Of a stretch of 64,000 bases of DNA, positions 1 to 7,930 are shown piece by piece (positions within the stretch are counted from its first letter, which is position 1; every line of letters begins with the position of its first letter). The translations under genes and the position numbers were made by a program. A model generated the notes under the pieces. That model made no database searches. It was not told the DNA's origin and saw nothing but the letters and a program-made list of their open reading frames with translations. Origin of the DNA: JAQVEM01 sp964601205 (GTDB lineage: Bacteria > Actinomycetota > Humimicrobiia > Humimicrobiales > Humimicrobiaceae); the NCBI GenBank assembly GCA_964601205.1, contig CAZRML010000035.1, forward strand, positions 10,540-74,539, written 5' to 3'.

Positions 1-1358
1 GAAGAGGTCTTAATTTTATTTGTTAACTCCTGAATCTGCCTGTAAACGGTTTTGTCGTTATTTATAAGATCCGAAACTTTTGAGACAGCATATATAACTG
101 TTGAGTGGTCCCTGTCTCCAAAAGATTTACCTATTCTTGGAAGAGAGTTACTGGTTAGCTCTCTTGATAGATACATAGCAAGCTGTCGGGCGTGGGAGAT
201 AAATTTATTTCTTTTGGTACTGAGGATATCGCTTATTGGTATTGAGAAATATTTTGAAACTTCTTTAATAATTGTTTGTATACTTGTTTTGTGTTCCCTG
301 TCGTCGGGCAGCATATCTTTTAAAATGTTTTTGGCTATATTTAAATCTGGCCTGGACTTTGTTAATGAGGCGAATGCTACTATCCTTGTAAGAGACCCCT
401 CAAGCTCCCTGATATTTGAGGTAATCTTTTCGGCTATAAGGTTTAAAATCGCATCGGATGCGGTTATGCTTTCCCTTTCAGAGTATTTCTTTAAGATGGC
501 GAGCCTTGTCTCAAAATCCGGTGGCTTAATGTCTGTGACAAGACCCCACTCAAATCTTGAGCAAAGCCTTTCTTCAAGGGTGGTTATGTTTTTTGGGGCG
601 CGGTCACTTGACAGTACTATCTGACGGTTGGTGTCATGAAGAGCATTAAAGGTGTGAAAAAATTCTTCCTGGCTTGCTTCTTTATCCTCAAGAAACTGTA
701 TGTCGTCTACGAGAAGGACATCATTGTTTCTATAACTCTCTTTAAAAGTGAATATGTCTTTGTATCTGAGGGCATTAATAAAATCATTTAAAAATCTCTC
801 TGCTGACACGTACTTCACTATCTTGCTAGGGTTTAATTGCAGTGTGTATTGCCCTATTGCGTGTAGCAGGTGTGTCTTGCCCAGCCCAACTCCGCCGTAT
901 ATAAAGAGAGGATTATAGGTTTTACCGGGCTTCTCGCTTACGGCAAGGGCAGCTGTACAGGCGAACCTGTTACTGTTTCCAACAATAAAAGTATCAAAAG
1001 TATATTTGGAGTTAAAAGAGGAACTCCTGTTTTTTGTGCTCGTGGAGTTTTTAATATCAGGGCTTTCAATGGTATAGTCTTCATAATTATCATTTGAGAG
1101 CCCGCTCTTATCGGGAAGTGTAATAATCTTTATTTTATATGAATTGTTGGTTACTTTTTTAACAGACTCGGATATGATGCCCGAGTACCTTGATTCAAGC
1201 CACTCTTTTGCGAAAGGGCTGCCAACAGAGATGGTTAAACAGTTTTTTTTTAAAGACACAGGTGTTATATGCTCAAACCAGGCTTTGTATGTAGGAAGAT
1301 TTATCCTGTTTTTTACGTCGTCAAGAGTATTTTTCCAGATGTTCTGTAGTTCCGCCAT
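1..1358 (-). CDS. dnaA: Chromosomal replication initiator DnaA (3' end outside window)
   Basis: DnaA binds 9-mer DnaA boxes at oriC and opens the origin in its ATP form. About 452 codons are visible, and the frame is still open at base 1, so the C-terminus is cut by the window edge. Visible landmarks are an N-terminal domain (IWKNTLDD), a linker, the AAA+ Walker A (GGVGLGKTHLL, near residue 155), Walker B (LLVDDIQFL, near 215) and the C-terminal DNA-binding signature FGDRDHSTV in domain IV. The ATG at 1358 gives the standard N-terminus MAELQNIW. No strong ribosome binding site precedes it. It lies 12 bp downstream of the ATPase/winged-helix gene, so the two are probably one transcript, running away from the oriC region. 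Confidence 0.97.
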   Translation of the reverse strand, partial: MAELQNIWKNTLDDVKNRINLPTYKAWFEHITPVSLKKNCLTISVGSPFAKEWLESRYSGIISESVKKVTNNSYKIKIITLPDKSGLSNDNYEDYTIESPDIKNSTSTKNRSSSFNSKYTFDTFIVGNSNRFACTAALAVSEKPGKTYNPLFIYGGVGLGKTHLLHAIGQYTLQLNPSKIVKYVSAERFLNDFINALRYKDIFTFKESYRNNDVLLVDDIQFLEDKEASQEEFFHTFNALHDTNRQIVLSSDRAPKNITTLEERLCSRFEWGLVTDIKPPDFETRLAILKKYSERESITASDAILNLIAEKITSNIRELEGSLTRIVAFASLTKSRPDLNIAKNILKDMLPDDREHKTSIQTIIKEVSKYFSIPISDILSTKRNKFISHARQLAMYLSRELTSNSLPRIGKSFGDRDHSTVIYAVSKVSDLINNDKTVYRQIQELTNKIKTS

Positions 1359-1370
1359 AATATTCTTATA

Positions 1371-2228
1371 TTAAATATTATTTGAATAATATTCAAGGTA
1401 TTTTATGCCTTTTTTGGACAATTTTCTTTTACCGCTCCCGCTGGAGATTAAGAATTTATGTTTTTCAAGGTAAATTAGCTCACGGTAGGATGTTGAAAGG
1501 CTGAAGCCAAGTTCTTTGGCTATGGTTGACGGGCCGGCCTCATCAAGCTCCAGGATAACAAAGAGGATTTTTCTCTGCCTGTCCGAAAGTATCATTTTAT
1601 CAAAAGATGCGGCAGGTTCTGCCGGCGGTTCCTGGCTTGATGCATCCCGGACCGGTGATTGGTCACGGGACAATGTGGTATCTGTACCCTGAAGGCCGTG
1701 GTTTTTAGGAGTCCGGTCTAATTTTAAAGAGATGACTGTTCCCTCTGTTATATTATCACTGACGTCTATTGAGCCGCCTGAGAAAGTGATGGTTTCCTTA
1801 ACTATCGGGAATCCGGAGCCAACGCCTCTGATATACTCTTTCATTTTGTTGGTAGCAGATGTATAACCGGGAAGAAAAGCTTTTTCCTTGTCACCTATTC
1901 CCGGTCCCTGGTCTGATACAATTATGTGGTTCCCGTTATCGAGGACGGTAATGACAACTTCTTTGAAATCTGCGTGGATGAGATTCTCAATTATTTCTCT
2001 AATAATAGTATATGGGATGCTACCACCTATCTCATGTGAAAGATTATAGGTTTTCTGGGATGTTTCGTTTAAGAAGTTGTTTATATTATCATAGTTAAGG
2101 TCTATTATTCTCGGGATGCTGCGCATATTGTCATAGATGGCAATTCTTGCCGACAATTTATTAATACCCTGGCCGGAATTATGCTGGTTGGTTGTGTTGT
2201 CTGGATCTATATTATTGTTGTCAATCAT
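1371..2228 (-). CDS. GHKL-type ATPase domain fused to a C-terminal winged-helix domain, directly upstream of dnaA
   Basis: This 285-residue protein has a histidine-kinase/anti-sigma-like HATPase fold: N-box ENLIHADFKEV, G1 box SDQGPGIGD and G2 box RGVGSGFPIVKE (roughly residues 85-170). A polar linker rich in Ser, Pro and Ala follows, then a predicted winged helix (about residues 210-285: DRQRKILFVILEL, STIAKELGFSLSTSYRELIYLEK). No His-phosphotransfer domain, sensor or membrane segment is visible, so it is not an ordinary histidine kinase. The gene lies between the oriC candidate and dnaA and probably forms an operon with dnaA. Inference: a nucleotide-responsive DNA-binding regulator of dnaA or origin activity. 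The function is not established by sequence alone. Confidence 0.85.
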   Translation of the reverse strand: MIDNNNIDPDNTTNQHNSGQGINKLSARIAIYDNMRSIPRIIDLNYDNINNFLNETSQKTYNLSHEIGGSIPYTIIREIIENLIHADFKEVVITVLDNGNHIIVSDQGPGIGDKEKAFLPGYTSATNKMKEYIRGVGSGFPIVKETITFSGGSIDVSDNITEGTVISLKLDRTPKNHGLQGTDTTLSRDQSPVRDASSQEPPAEPAASFDKMILSDRQRKILFVILELDEAGPSTIAKELGFSLSTSYRELIYLEKHKFLISSGSGKRKLSKKGIKYLEYYSNNI

Positions 2229-2452
2229 AATTAATAAAAAAGCAGAACAACGGTATTTGTTTTTTTATGTTTATTAAGTAAAAGCATTAAACAATGTTAA
2301 CACTTTTCATTTTCTTTTCAGAAATTTAAAGTTATCAACATATAAATGATAATATTTTAGTCAGGAAAAAGCTACTAGATTATTTGATAGATATAAAATT
2401 CCGGGAACACATGACATGTAATATAGTGAGGTTTTTTGAGTTTTCAACAGTT

Positions 2453-2472
2453 TTTTCAACACGTGTTGAAAA
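2453..2472. repeat. 20-bp perfect palindrome made of two head-to-head DnaA-box-like 9-mers
   Basis: The sequence TTTTCAACACGTGTTGAAAA is its own reverse complement. Each arm is a TTTTCAACA 9-mer, and the arms are separated by CG. A third direct copy lies at 2441-2449. It could bind a DnaA dimer or another dimeric origin regulator, such as the product of the gene upstream of dnaA. Confidence 0.7.
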
Positions 2473-2643
2473 GTTAATAATATTGCGGAAAGGATTTGAA
2501 AAAGCACACTATAAATAAAATTTTAAAAATATCTTTTTCAGGTAAACGCTGCAGTAGAACATGTGTTTGAAAAAAAAATAAGTATTAAATTTTAATACTT
2601 GAAAAGAATAATAATAAACCATTTCCGGACCAAAAGGGCAGCC

Positions 2644-2672
2644 TTGATATTAAAAAGATTAAAATGTATAAT
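2644..2672 (+). promoter_or_regulatory. Sigma-70-type promoter for the rpmH-rnpA-yidD-yidC-jag operon
   Basis: TTGATA at 2644-2649 and TATAAT at 2667-2672 are separated by 17 bp, close to the housekeeping consensus. Transcription would start near 2679, about 33 nt before the rpmH ATG. Confidence 0.75.
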
Positions 2673-2711
2673 CTACTACCTGATTGGAAACAATAGTAAA
2701 GTTGGGAAAAG

Positions 2712-2846
2712 ATGAAAAGAACATATCAGCCAAATGTAAAAAAAAGAAAGAAAAATCATGGCTTCAGGGAGAGAATGAAAACTAGAGCCGGCAGGGCAAT
2801 TATATCCAGCAGGAGAAAAAAAGGAAGAAAGAAACTTACAGCCTGA
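2712..2846 (+). CDS. rpmH: 50S ribosomal protein L34
   Basis: This 44-residue, highly basic protein starts MKRTYQPN and contains HGFRERMKTRAGRAI, the full L34 family pattern at normal length. It is a component of the large ribosomal subunit. It is the first gene after the promoter at 2644-2672, and the next gene is rnpA, as in most bacteria. Confidence 0.97.
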   Translation: MKRTYQPNVKKRKKNHGFRERMKTRAGRAIISSRRKKGRKKLTA

Positions 2847-2866
2847 CATGAAAAAGGAAGATAAAA

Positions 2867-3202
2867 ATTAAATTTGAAACAATTAAAAGAAGGGCTGATT
2901 TTGCAGAGGTATTCAGGGAAGGATTTTACAGGAGAAGCAGATATCTGGGAATATATATACTTAAAAAACCCGGTGACGGCAATTTATTGAGAGCGGGTTT
3001 TGTTATTAGTAAAAAGATAGGCGGAGCTGTTTTTAGAAATAGAATTAAAAGGGTTTTAAAGGAAACATTAAGGAATATGGATGTTAAAATTCGTGGAAGC
3101 TTTGATTTGGTGTTTGTTGTAAAAAAAAGTGAATACGGTACTAACGTCCGTTATTTAAAGATAGATATGGAAGAAAACATTTTTGATTTCTTTTCAGTAT
3201 AA
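2867..3202 (+). CDS. rnpA: Ribonuclease P protein component, probable ATT start
   Basis: RnpA is the protein subunit that helps RNase P RNA cleave 5' leaders from pre-tRNAs. The conserved block GFVISKKIGGAVFRNRIKRVLKE is present, and upstream in the same frame lies the family N-terminus IKRRADFAEVFREGF. No ATG, GTG or TTG in frame covers that N-terminus; the first (TTG 2987) would delete about 40 conserved residues. ATT at 2867 lies 6 nt after AAGGAAG (2854-2860) and gives a 111-residue protein of normal length. An out-of-frame ATG at 2848 opens a 7-codon mini-ORF ending TAA at 2869-2871, across the ATT. A one-base indel in the A-run would instead fuse that ATG to rnpA. Confidence 0.88.
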   Translation: MKFETIKRRADFAEVFREGFYRRSRYLGIYILKKPGDGNLLRAGFVISKKIGGAVFRNRIKRVLKETLRNMDVKIRGSFDLVFVVKKSEYGTNVRYLKIDMEENIFDFFSV

Positions 3203-3218
3203 TGTTGATTGATATTTT

Positions 3219-3458
3219 ATGATTGTAAACTACCAGGTCCCTGTAATCGTGAAAAGAGTATTAATTTTTTTAATAAAAGCTTATAAAAAATATATTTCAC
3301 CCCTGCTACCAAGGAGCTGTAGGTTTTATCCCACATGTTCTGAATATGCACTTGAGGCGATAAGCAAATATGGTGTATTAAAAGGGGGTATTAAATCTAT
3401 ATATAGAATATTAAGATGTAACCCATTTAATAAGGGCGGATATGACCCTGTTAAATAA
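3219..3458 (+). CDS. yidD: Membrane protein insertion efficiency factor YidD
   Basis: This 79-residue protein has the YidD signature YKKYISPLLPRSCRFYPTCSEYALEAISKYG and a C-terminal RILRCNPFNKGGYDPV. Three cysteines of the conserved pattern are present. YidD is a small inner-face membrane-associated protein that assists YidC-dependent insertion. It sits between rnpA and yidC, its standard place, 16 bp after rnpA. Confidence 0.95.
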   Translation: MIVNYQVPVIVKRVLIFLIKAYKKYISPLLPRSCRFYPTCSEYALEAISKYGVLKGGIKSIYRILRCNPFNKGGYDPVK

Positions 3459-3479
3459 TATTGAGGAGGGCATTATAAA

Positions 3480-4337
3480 TTGAGCTACATATATCAGATA
3501 TTGAGCCCGATACAGGATGTTCTGGAACATATAATAATTTTTTTATACAATAACGTAATTGGAAATTACGGCATAGTAATAATACTTTTGACCATTATAG
3601 TGAGGTTAATACTTGTTCCTCTAACTATAACTCAGACGAAATCCATGGCCAGGATGCAAAAACTACAGCCCGAGTTAAAAGAGCTGCAGAAGAAGTACAA
3701 AGATGATAAGCAGAAGCTTCAACAGGAAACCATGGAGTTCTACCGAAAAAATAATGTAAACCCCCTGGCAGGATGCCTGCCACTTTTGTTGCAGCTCCCT
3801 GTATTTTTTGCTTTGTTTCAGGCCCTGAGGAGTCCATCAGAGATCGTGACAAATGTGCTGGGAAGCTTTAATCTGCATGGTGTCGCAAATGGTTTAAAAA
3901 CAGGGCTGATGGGATTTGTTAATTCCGCGGACATCGGCGTAACAGGTGTTGCTAATCCAAAATATAATTTTTTGTGGTTGAATTTAAACGAAAGGGATCC
4001 GTATTATATCCTGGTAATATTAATGGTGGCAACAATGTTTGTATCAATGAAAATGACAAATACAGACCCCAAGCAGTCAAAAATTATGTACATAATGCCA
4101 ATTGCTTTCGGCTTTATATCATTTCAATTTCCATCAGGAATACTTGTATACTGGGTGACTACCAACATATGGTCAATAGGGCAGCAATGGATTGTAAATA
4201 AAATTGTTACCAAAGAAAAAATAAAGAGAGAGCTGGGAGAAAAGAGCGGTGACTCGCAGGGGGAAAAGGAATTAAGTGAAGAGGAAAAGAAGATAATAAG
4301 AAGAAAGTTAAAGAAGAAAAAAAAGAAGAAAAAATAA
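3480..4337 (+). CDS. yidC: Membrane protein insertase YidC/OxaI family, short form
   Basis: YidC inserts and folds inner-membrane proteins. At 285 residues it is the short OxaI-like form without the large periplasmic domain of proteobacterial YidC. Visible segments are an N-terminal hydrophobic helix, a core helix with the conserved Arg (TIIVRLILVPLTITQT, near residue 45), a cytoplasmic coiled loop (LQPELKELQKKYKDD), then further membrane segments and a Lys-rich tail ending in a poly-Lys run that fits ribosome contact. It starts at TTG behind GAGGAGGG. The next gene, khpB, begins 23 bp downstream. Confidence 0.95.
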   Translation: MSYIYQILSPIQDVLEHIIIFLYNNVIGNYGIVIILLTIIVRLILVPLTITQTKSMARMQKLQPELKELQKKYKDDKQKLQQETMEFYRKNNVNPLAGCLPLLLQLPVFFALFQALRSPSEIVTNVLGSFNLHGVANGLKTGLMGFVNSADIGVTGVANPKYNFLWLNLNERDPYYILVILMVATMFVSMKMTNTDPKQSKIMYIMPIAFGFISFQFPSGILVYWVTTNIWSIGQQWIVNKIVTKEKIKRELGEKSGDSQGEKELSEEEKKIIRRKLKKKKKKKK

Positions 4338-4360
4338 CTTCTAACCCAGGAGGTGTGAAG

Positions 4361-4951
4361 TTGACTGAAGACAGAAGCATAGAAGAGGCTATTGATTCGT
4401 ATGTTGAATCGCTTGAAGAAGAGCAGAAGAGCAATAAATTGATAGAGGATAAGCATGAGGGAAAACAGGAAATAGGTGATGATACTGAAGAAATCAATGG
4501 ATTAGAAAAAATAAAAAACATATTAAAGAAGTCTATTGAGCTAATCTGTCTGGGAGAGAAGGTAAAAATAAGCACCGATTCAAAAAAATTAGAGCTTTCT
4601 GTACACGGGGAGGATCTGGGGATCGCAATAGGAAGAAATGGTAAGAACATGCAGGCACTTGAGTATATAATTAATTTGATAGGTAAAAGGAAAAATCTTA
4701 TTGATGGAAATGTGGTAATAGATATTAAAAACTACAGGAAAAAGAGAATAGAGAAAATAAAAAAAACAGCCCTGATTAAAGCAAAGAAGGCTATTAGCGA
4801 GGGGAAAAAGATTACATTAGAACCTATGTGCTCTTATGAAAGAAAAGTAATACACAAGATGCTTGCAGGATTTGAGAACATAAGGACACGAAGCATACAC
4901 GAAGAGCCTAACAGAAGGATTATAATATACCCTGTTAAAAGCAACGAATAG
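4361..4951 (+). CDS. khpB: RNA-binding protein KhpB (Jag/EloR), KH-R3H domains
   Basis: About 196 residues. The N-terminal part resembles a weak Jag-N segment (RSIEEAIDSYVESL), followed by an acidic linker. A KH domain follows (GEDLGIAIGRNGKNMQALEYIINL, near 85-110), then a C-terminal R3H domain (SYERKVIHKMLAGFENIRTRSI). KhpB proteins bind RNA and affect cell elongation and division in Gram-positives. I prefer TTG 4361 (AGGAGG with 7-nt spacing) to GTG 4355, which would be only one base from the ribosome binding site. It closes the origin-side operon before a strong terminator. Confidence 0.92.
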   Translation: MTEDRSIEEAIDSYVESLEEEQKSNKLIEDKHEGKQEIGDDTEEINGLEKIKNILKKSIELICLGEKVKISTDSKKLELSVHGEDLGIAIGRNGKNMQALEYIINLIGKRKNLIDGNVVIDIKNYRKKRIEKIKKTALIKAKKAISEGKKITLEPMCSYERKVIHKMLAGFENIRTRSIHEEPNRRIIIYPVKSNE

Positions 4952-4971
4952 AACCAGAAGAAATAAAAAAT

Positions 4972-5002
4972 AATTAAATGGCACCGCGGTGCCATTTTTT
5001 TT
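4972..5002 (+). terminator. Rho-independent terminator after khpB
   Basis: A perfect stem ATGGCACC / GGTGCCAT (4978-4995) with a 2-base centre is flanked by an A-run and followed by eight Ts. It separates the rpmH operon from mnmE. Confidence 0.9.
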
Positions 5003-5020
5003 CGCTATAAAGCAGTAGTT

Positions 5021-5048
5021 TTGAATAATAATAAATATTAAATATAAT
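5021..5048 (+). promoter_or_regulatory. Candidate promoter for mnmE
   Basis: TTGAAT (5021-5026), a 16-bp spacer and TATAAT (5043-5048) lie just after the terminator and about 40 bp before the mnmE start. Confidence 0.6.
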
Positions 5049-5087
5049 AGTGGTTGTTTAAAAAAATAAAACAGGGAATAGAGAAAA

Positions 5088-6473
5088 ATGGTAAACAGGA
5101 ACCATACAATAGTAGCAATAGGAACAAGAGCGGGCGAAGCAGCAATCGGGATTGTAAAGTTGAGCGGAGATGATTCCATAAAGATTGCTGACGGAATTTT
5201 CAGGGCCAGAAACAAAAAAAAACTAAAATCACTGGAAACATATAGCATGGTCTACGGGCATATTATTGATAGAGAGGGAAGCATTACAGACGAAGTGATT
5301 GTATCTGTGATGAGGAAGCCGGGCTCTTATACAAGAGAAGATGTGGTGGAAATTAATTGCCACGGCGGGCTGGTTGCGACAGAAAAAGTTTTAGGGTTAT
5401 GTATTGAAAACGGGGCAAGAATCGCGGAACCAGGGGAGTTTACTAAAAGAGCGTTCTTGAACGGAAGAATAGATCTTTCACAGGCGGAAGCGGTTATAGA
5501 TGTTGTAAGATCAAGAACAGAAGAAAGCTTAAAAATAGCGGCTAAAAATTTACGGGGTAATATAAAAAAAGAAATACAGAATTTAAGGAAAAAAATTCTT
5601 AAAGTAATGATACAGCTGGAAGCGTCCGTTGATTTTACTGAAGAAGATCTGGAGATAACACCCTACGGAGAACTGGAGAAAGAAATAAGTCTTATAAGAA
5701 AAGAAATGGAAGAGTTGATTGCTAATGAGAGAAAGGGAAAAATAATAAAAAGTGGTGTAAAGGTTGCAATTGTTGGAAAGCCAAATGTAGGAAAGTCGAG
5801 CCTGCTAAACCTTTTATTGAGAAAAGAGAAGGCCATAGTAACTTCTATACCGGGGACAACTAGAGATGCGGTAGAAGAAATACTGTATGTGGAAGGAATA
5901 CCACTAATATTAATTGATACAGCGGGGATAAGGAAAGCAAAGAATACAATTGAAAAAATTGGCATAGACAGGAGCATGAAGCATATAGGAGAAGCGGAGC
6001 TTGTTTTAATGGTACTTGATGGAAGCAGGAAATTTGAGAAATATGACCTGGAGATAATTGAGAAAATAAGGGGAAAAATAGTAATATGCTGCATAAATAA
6101 AATTGATTTGAAGAAGAATATTAGCATGGACAAGGTAAAAAGGCACTTTGTAAATGAAAGCATCGTAGAAATTTCAGCTTTAAAAGAAACAGGAATAGAG
6201 AAACTGGAAGATTTGATAAAGAAGACCGTAATAAGTGACAAAAGAGTAAATTTTGAAGAGATGATAATAGTTAATCAGAGGCATAAAAATATATTAAACA
6301 GTGCAAAGGATTCATTAGAAAGAGCAGAAAAGGCAATGAAGATAAATATGTCCGAGGAGTTTCCATCTTATGATTTGAAAGAAGCATACGGGCTGCTGGG
6401 TGAAATTACTGGAGAGACGGTTAAAGAGGACGTTCTGGAGGGCATATTCAGCCAGTTTTGCATAGGAAAGTAG
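5088..6473 (+). CDS. mnmE: tRNA uridine-5-carboxymethylaminomethyl(34) synthesis GTPase MnmE
   Basis: MnmE works with MnmG to modify the wobble uridine (U34) of certain tRNAs, using a folate one-carbon donor and GTP. The 461-residue protein has the N-terminal folate-binding domain (TIVAIGTRAGEAAIGIVKLSG), the helical domain, a G domain with Walker A GKPNVGKSSLLN (near 228), IPGTTRD, DTAGIR and NKID, and the diagnostic C-terminal CIGK. Length and motifs are normal. The MnmG paralogue and true mnmG lie immediately downstream. Confidence 0.97.
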   Translation: MVNRNHTIVAIGTRAGEAAIGIVKLSGDDSIKIADGIFRARNKKKLKSLETYSMVYGHIIDREGSITDEVIVSVMRKPGSYTREDVVEINCHGGLVATEKVLGLCIENGARIAEPGEFTKRAFLNGRIDLSQAEAVIDVVRSRTEESLKIAAKNLRGNIKKEIQNLRKKILKVMIQLEASVDFTEEDLEITPYGELEKEISLIRKEMEELIANERKGKIIKSGVKVAIVGKPNVGKSSLLNLLLRKEKAIVTSIPGTTRDAVEEILYVEGIPLILIDTAGIRKAKNTIEKIGIDRSMKHIGEAELVLMVLDGSRKFEKYDLEIIEKIRGKIVICCINKIDLKKNISMDKVKRHFVNESIVEISALKETGIEKLEDLIKKTVISDKRVNFEEMIIVNQRHKNILNSAKDSLERAEKAMKINMSEEFPSYDLKEAYGLLGEITGETVKEDVLEGIFSQFCIGK

Positions 6474-6514
6474 AAAATGACAAAAAACAACATTTAAAGA
6501 AGATCTGGCGGAAA

Positions 6515-6530
6515 TGTTTCACGTGAAACA
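6515..6530. promoter_or_regulatory. parS: parS centromere-like site 1 (perfect)
   Basis: TGTTTCACGTGAAACA is a perfect 16-bp palindrome and matches the bacterial parS consensus bound by ParB/Spo0J. It lies between mnmE and the MnmG-like gene, about 4.9 kb from parB, inside the origin domain. Confidence 0.95.
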
Positions 6531-6551
6531 TTTCTTATCGGTTAGGAATAG

Positions 6552-7736
6552 ATGAAAAAAGCAGTAGAAAAACTTATATATGATGTTATAGTAATTGGTG
6601 CCGGGCACTCAGGATGTGAGGCAGCGCTGGCATCTGCAAGGAACAAATCAAAAACTCTGTTAATAACAATAAATCTGGACGGAGTACTTCTTATGCCCTC
6701 AGGAAATGAGCTGGGGGGACCGGGAAAATATACGATAATAAGAAAAATAGATTCATCAGGAGGGGAAATATTAAAAAATATAAGGGAAAATTATATCAAT
6801 GCGAGAGTAGAGATAAATAAAAGACCTTCTTCTTTTAAAGAGTTAACTTTTCTGGTTGATGAAAGAAGATACTCCCTGAAAATGAAGAAAGTTCTGGAAA
6901 ATCAAAAAAATTTGGATTTAAGGCAGGGTCTTGCAGTGGTTGTGAGAAGAAATGGAGATAAATTAGAATTAAGGACAAGCGATGGTATTGCCTATAGTGC
7001 AAATTCTATAATATTCTGTACCGGGAGCTTTCTGGGGGCCAGGATTTTTTGGGGCAAATATAAGATTGAAGCAGGAAGACAGGGCGAGATATGCTCAAAG
7101 AGCCTCCTGGTAAGCCTTGGGAAGCTGGAATTTAAGTTCGCTCTGAAAAAAATATTTACAGCTCCTGTTATAGATAAAAAAACTATAAAGAAAAAGGAGC
7201 TTGAGAAACAGGGGTGGGAAATTAGTGATATTAACTTTTTGTATGAAAATGGTTTTAAATCTCCGGGAGGGAAAAGTATTTATTTTGCCCATACAGATGA
7301 AAAATTTATTGATTTTATGGTTAAAAATAAAGATAAAATATTATACGGCAGGGATAGTGAAACCCGGGAGACCGCGAGTGCTAAATCAGCAAGAGAAGAA
7401 CTTTTTGGCGGGCTCTGCACGGTAGGTAAAAGGATAGGGGCGTATCCTCTGGGAAAGAATACTAACGAATTATATCTTAAAGGACTGGAAAATGATTTAT
7501 CAGAGGAACTTCAGCTGGAAATGATAAGAAGGATAAGGGGTTTTGGTAATGCTGAAATGACCAGACCGGGCTATGGCATAGAATATAATTATTTAATTAA
7601 ATCACAGATTGACAGCTGGATGGAAAGCAAAAAGGTAAAGGGAATATTTTTTGCCGGGAAGTTAAATGGAGCGGAAAGCTATGAGGAGTCTGCTGAACAG
7701 GGCGTAGTTTCAGGAAAAAATGCTTCTGGAAGATAG
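6552..7736 (+). CDS. Short MnmG-like FAD protein without catalytic cysteines
   Basis: This 394-residue paralogue of MnmG lies between mnmE and authentic mnmG. The FAD-binding motif VIVIGAGHSGCEAALASAR is intact, and the MnmG core is recognisable (LRQGLAVVV, FCTGSFLGARIF, NTNELYLKGLE, EMTRPGYGIEYNYL, GIFFAGKLNGAESYEE). The two cysteine blocks differ: CNPSIGGMGKSQ is replaced by SGNELGGPGKYT, and GPRHCPSID is missing. The C-terminal helical tRNA/MnmE-binding region (about 230 residues in MnmG) is absent. It probably binds FAD but cannot do the normal modification chemistry. Possible roles are a regulatory or partner subunit, or a different flavoenzyme. It does not look like TrmFO. Confidence 0.85.
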   Translation: MKKAVEKLIYDVIVIGAGHSGCEAALASARNKSKTLLITINLDGVLLMPSGNELGGPGKYTIIRKIDSSGGEILKNIRENYINARVEINKRPSSFKELTFLVDERRYSLKMKKVLENQKNLDLRQGLAVVVRRNGDKLELRTSDGIAYSANSIIFCTGSFLGARIFWGKYKIEAGRQGEICSKSLLVSLGKLEFKFALKKIFTAPVIDKKTIKKKELEKQGWEISDINFLYENGFKSPGGKSIYFAHTDEKFIDFMVKNKDKILYGRDSETRETASAKSAREELFGGLCTVGKRIGAYPLGKNTNELYLKGLENDLSEELQLEMIRRIRGFGNAEMTRPGYGIEYNYLIKSQIDSWMESKKVKGIFFAGKLNGAESYEESAEQGVVSGKNASGR

Positions 7737-7903
7737 AAAAATAGAATGTAATTGATTAAAGGAGAAGATAATAATAACATAAGTTTAAGGTAAAATTTAA
7801 TATGTGGGAAAATAATTTTGTATATTTAAAAATATTAAAAAGCGGTTTAATGGTAATTAAACAAAGTTGATTTTAAAAATTGAAATTTACAGGATTTTGT
7901 GAA

Positions 7904-7919
7904 TGTTTCACGTGAAACA
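7904..7919. promoter_or_regulatory. parS: parS centromere-like site 2 (perfect)
   Basis: A second exact copy of TGTTTCACGTGAAACA lies 1,389 bp from site 1 and ends 11 bp before the mnmG start, so bound ParB could also affect mnmG expression. Confidence 0.95.
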
Positions 7920-7930
7920 ATGAGAAAGTT

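Larger units (their letters stand above)
2229..2711. other. Candidate replication origin (oriC) between dnaA operon and rpmH
   Basis: This 483-bp non-coding, very AT-rich stretch separates the divergent dnaA and rpmH transcription units, the usual bacterial origin position. DnaA-box-like 9-mers are visible: TTATCAACA at 2332-2340, TTTTCAACA at 2441-2449 and 2453-2461, and an inverted copy at 2464-2472. The last two form a perfect 20-bp palindrome centred on ACGT. AT-only runs around 2475-2620 could be the unwinding element. The boxes differ from the canonical TTATCCACA, so origin function is inferred from position and box clustering. Confidence 0.75.

Noticed and set aside
4207..4650. Minus-strand ORF across yidC/khpB
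   Set aside because: Shadow of two real genes with no ribosome binding site or motif.
5663..6241. Long antisense ORF inside mnmE (and similar long antisense frames across other genes)
   Set aside because: It runs opposite a well-conserved gene, has no family features, and arises from AT-rich codon use.
6552..7736. TrmFO identity for the short MnmG-like gene
   Set aside because: Sequence blocks follow MnmG, and the TrmFO N-terminal pattern is missing.
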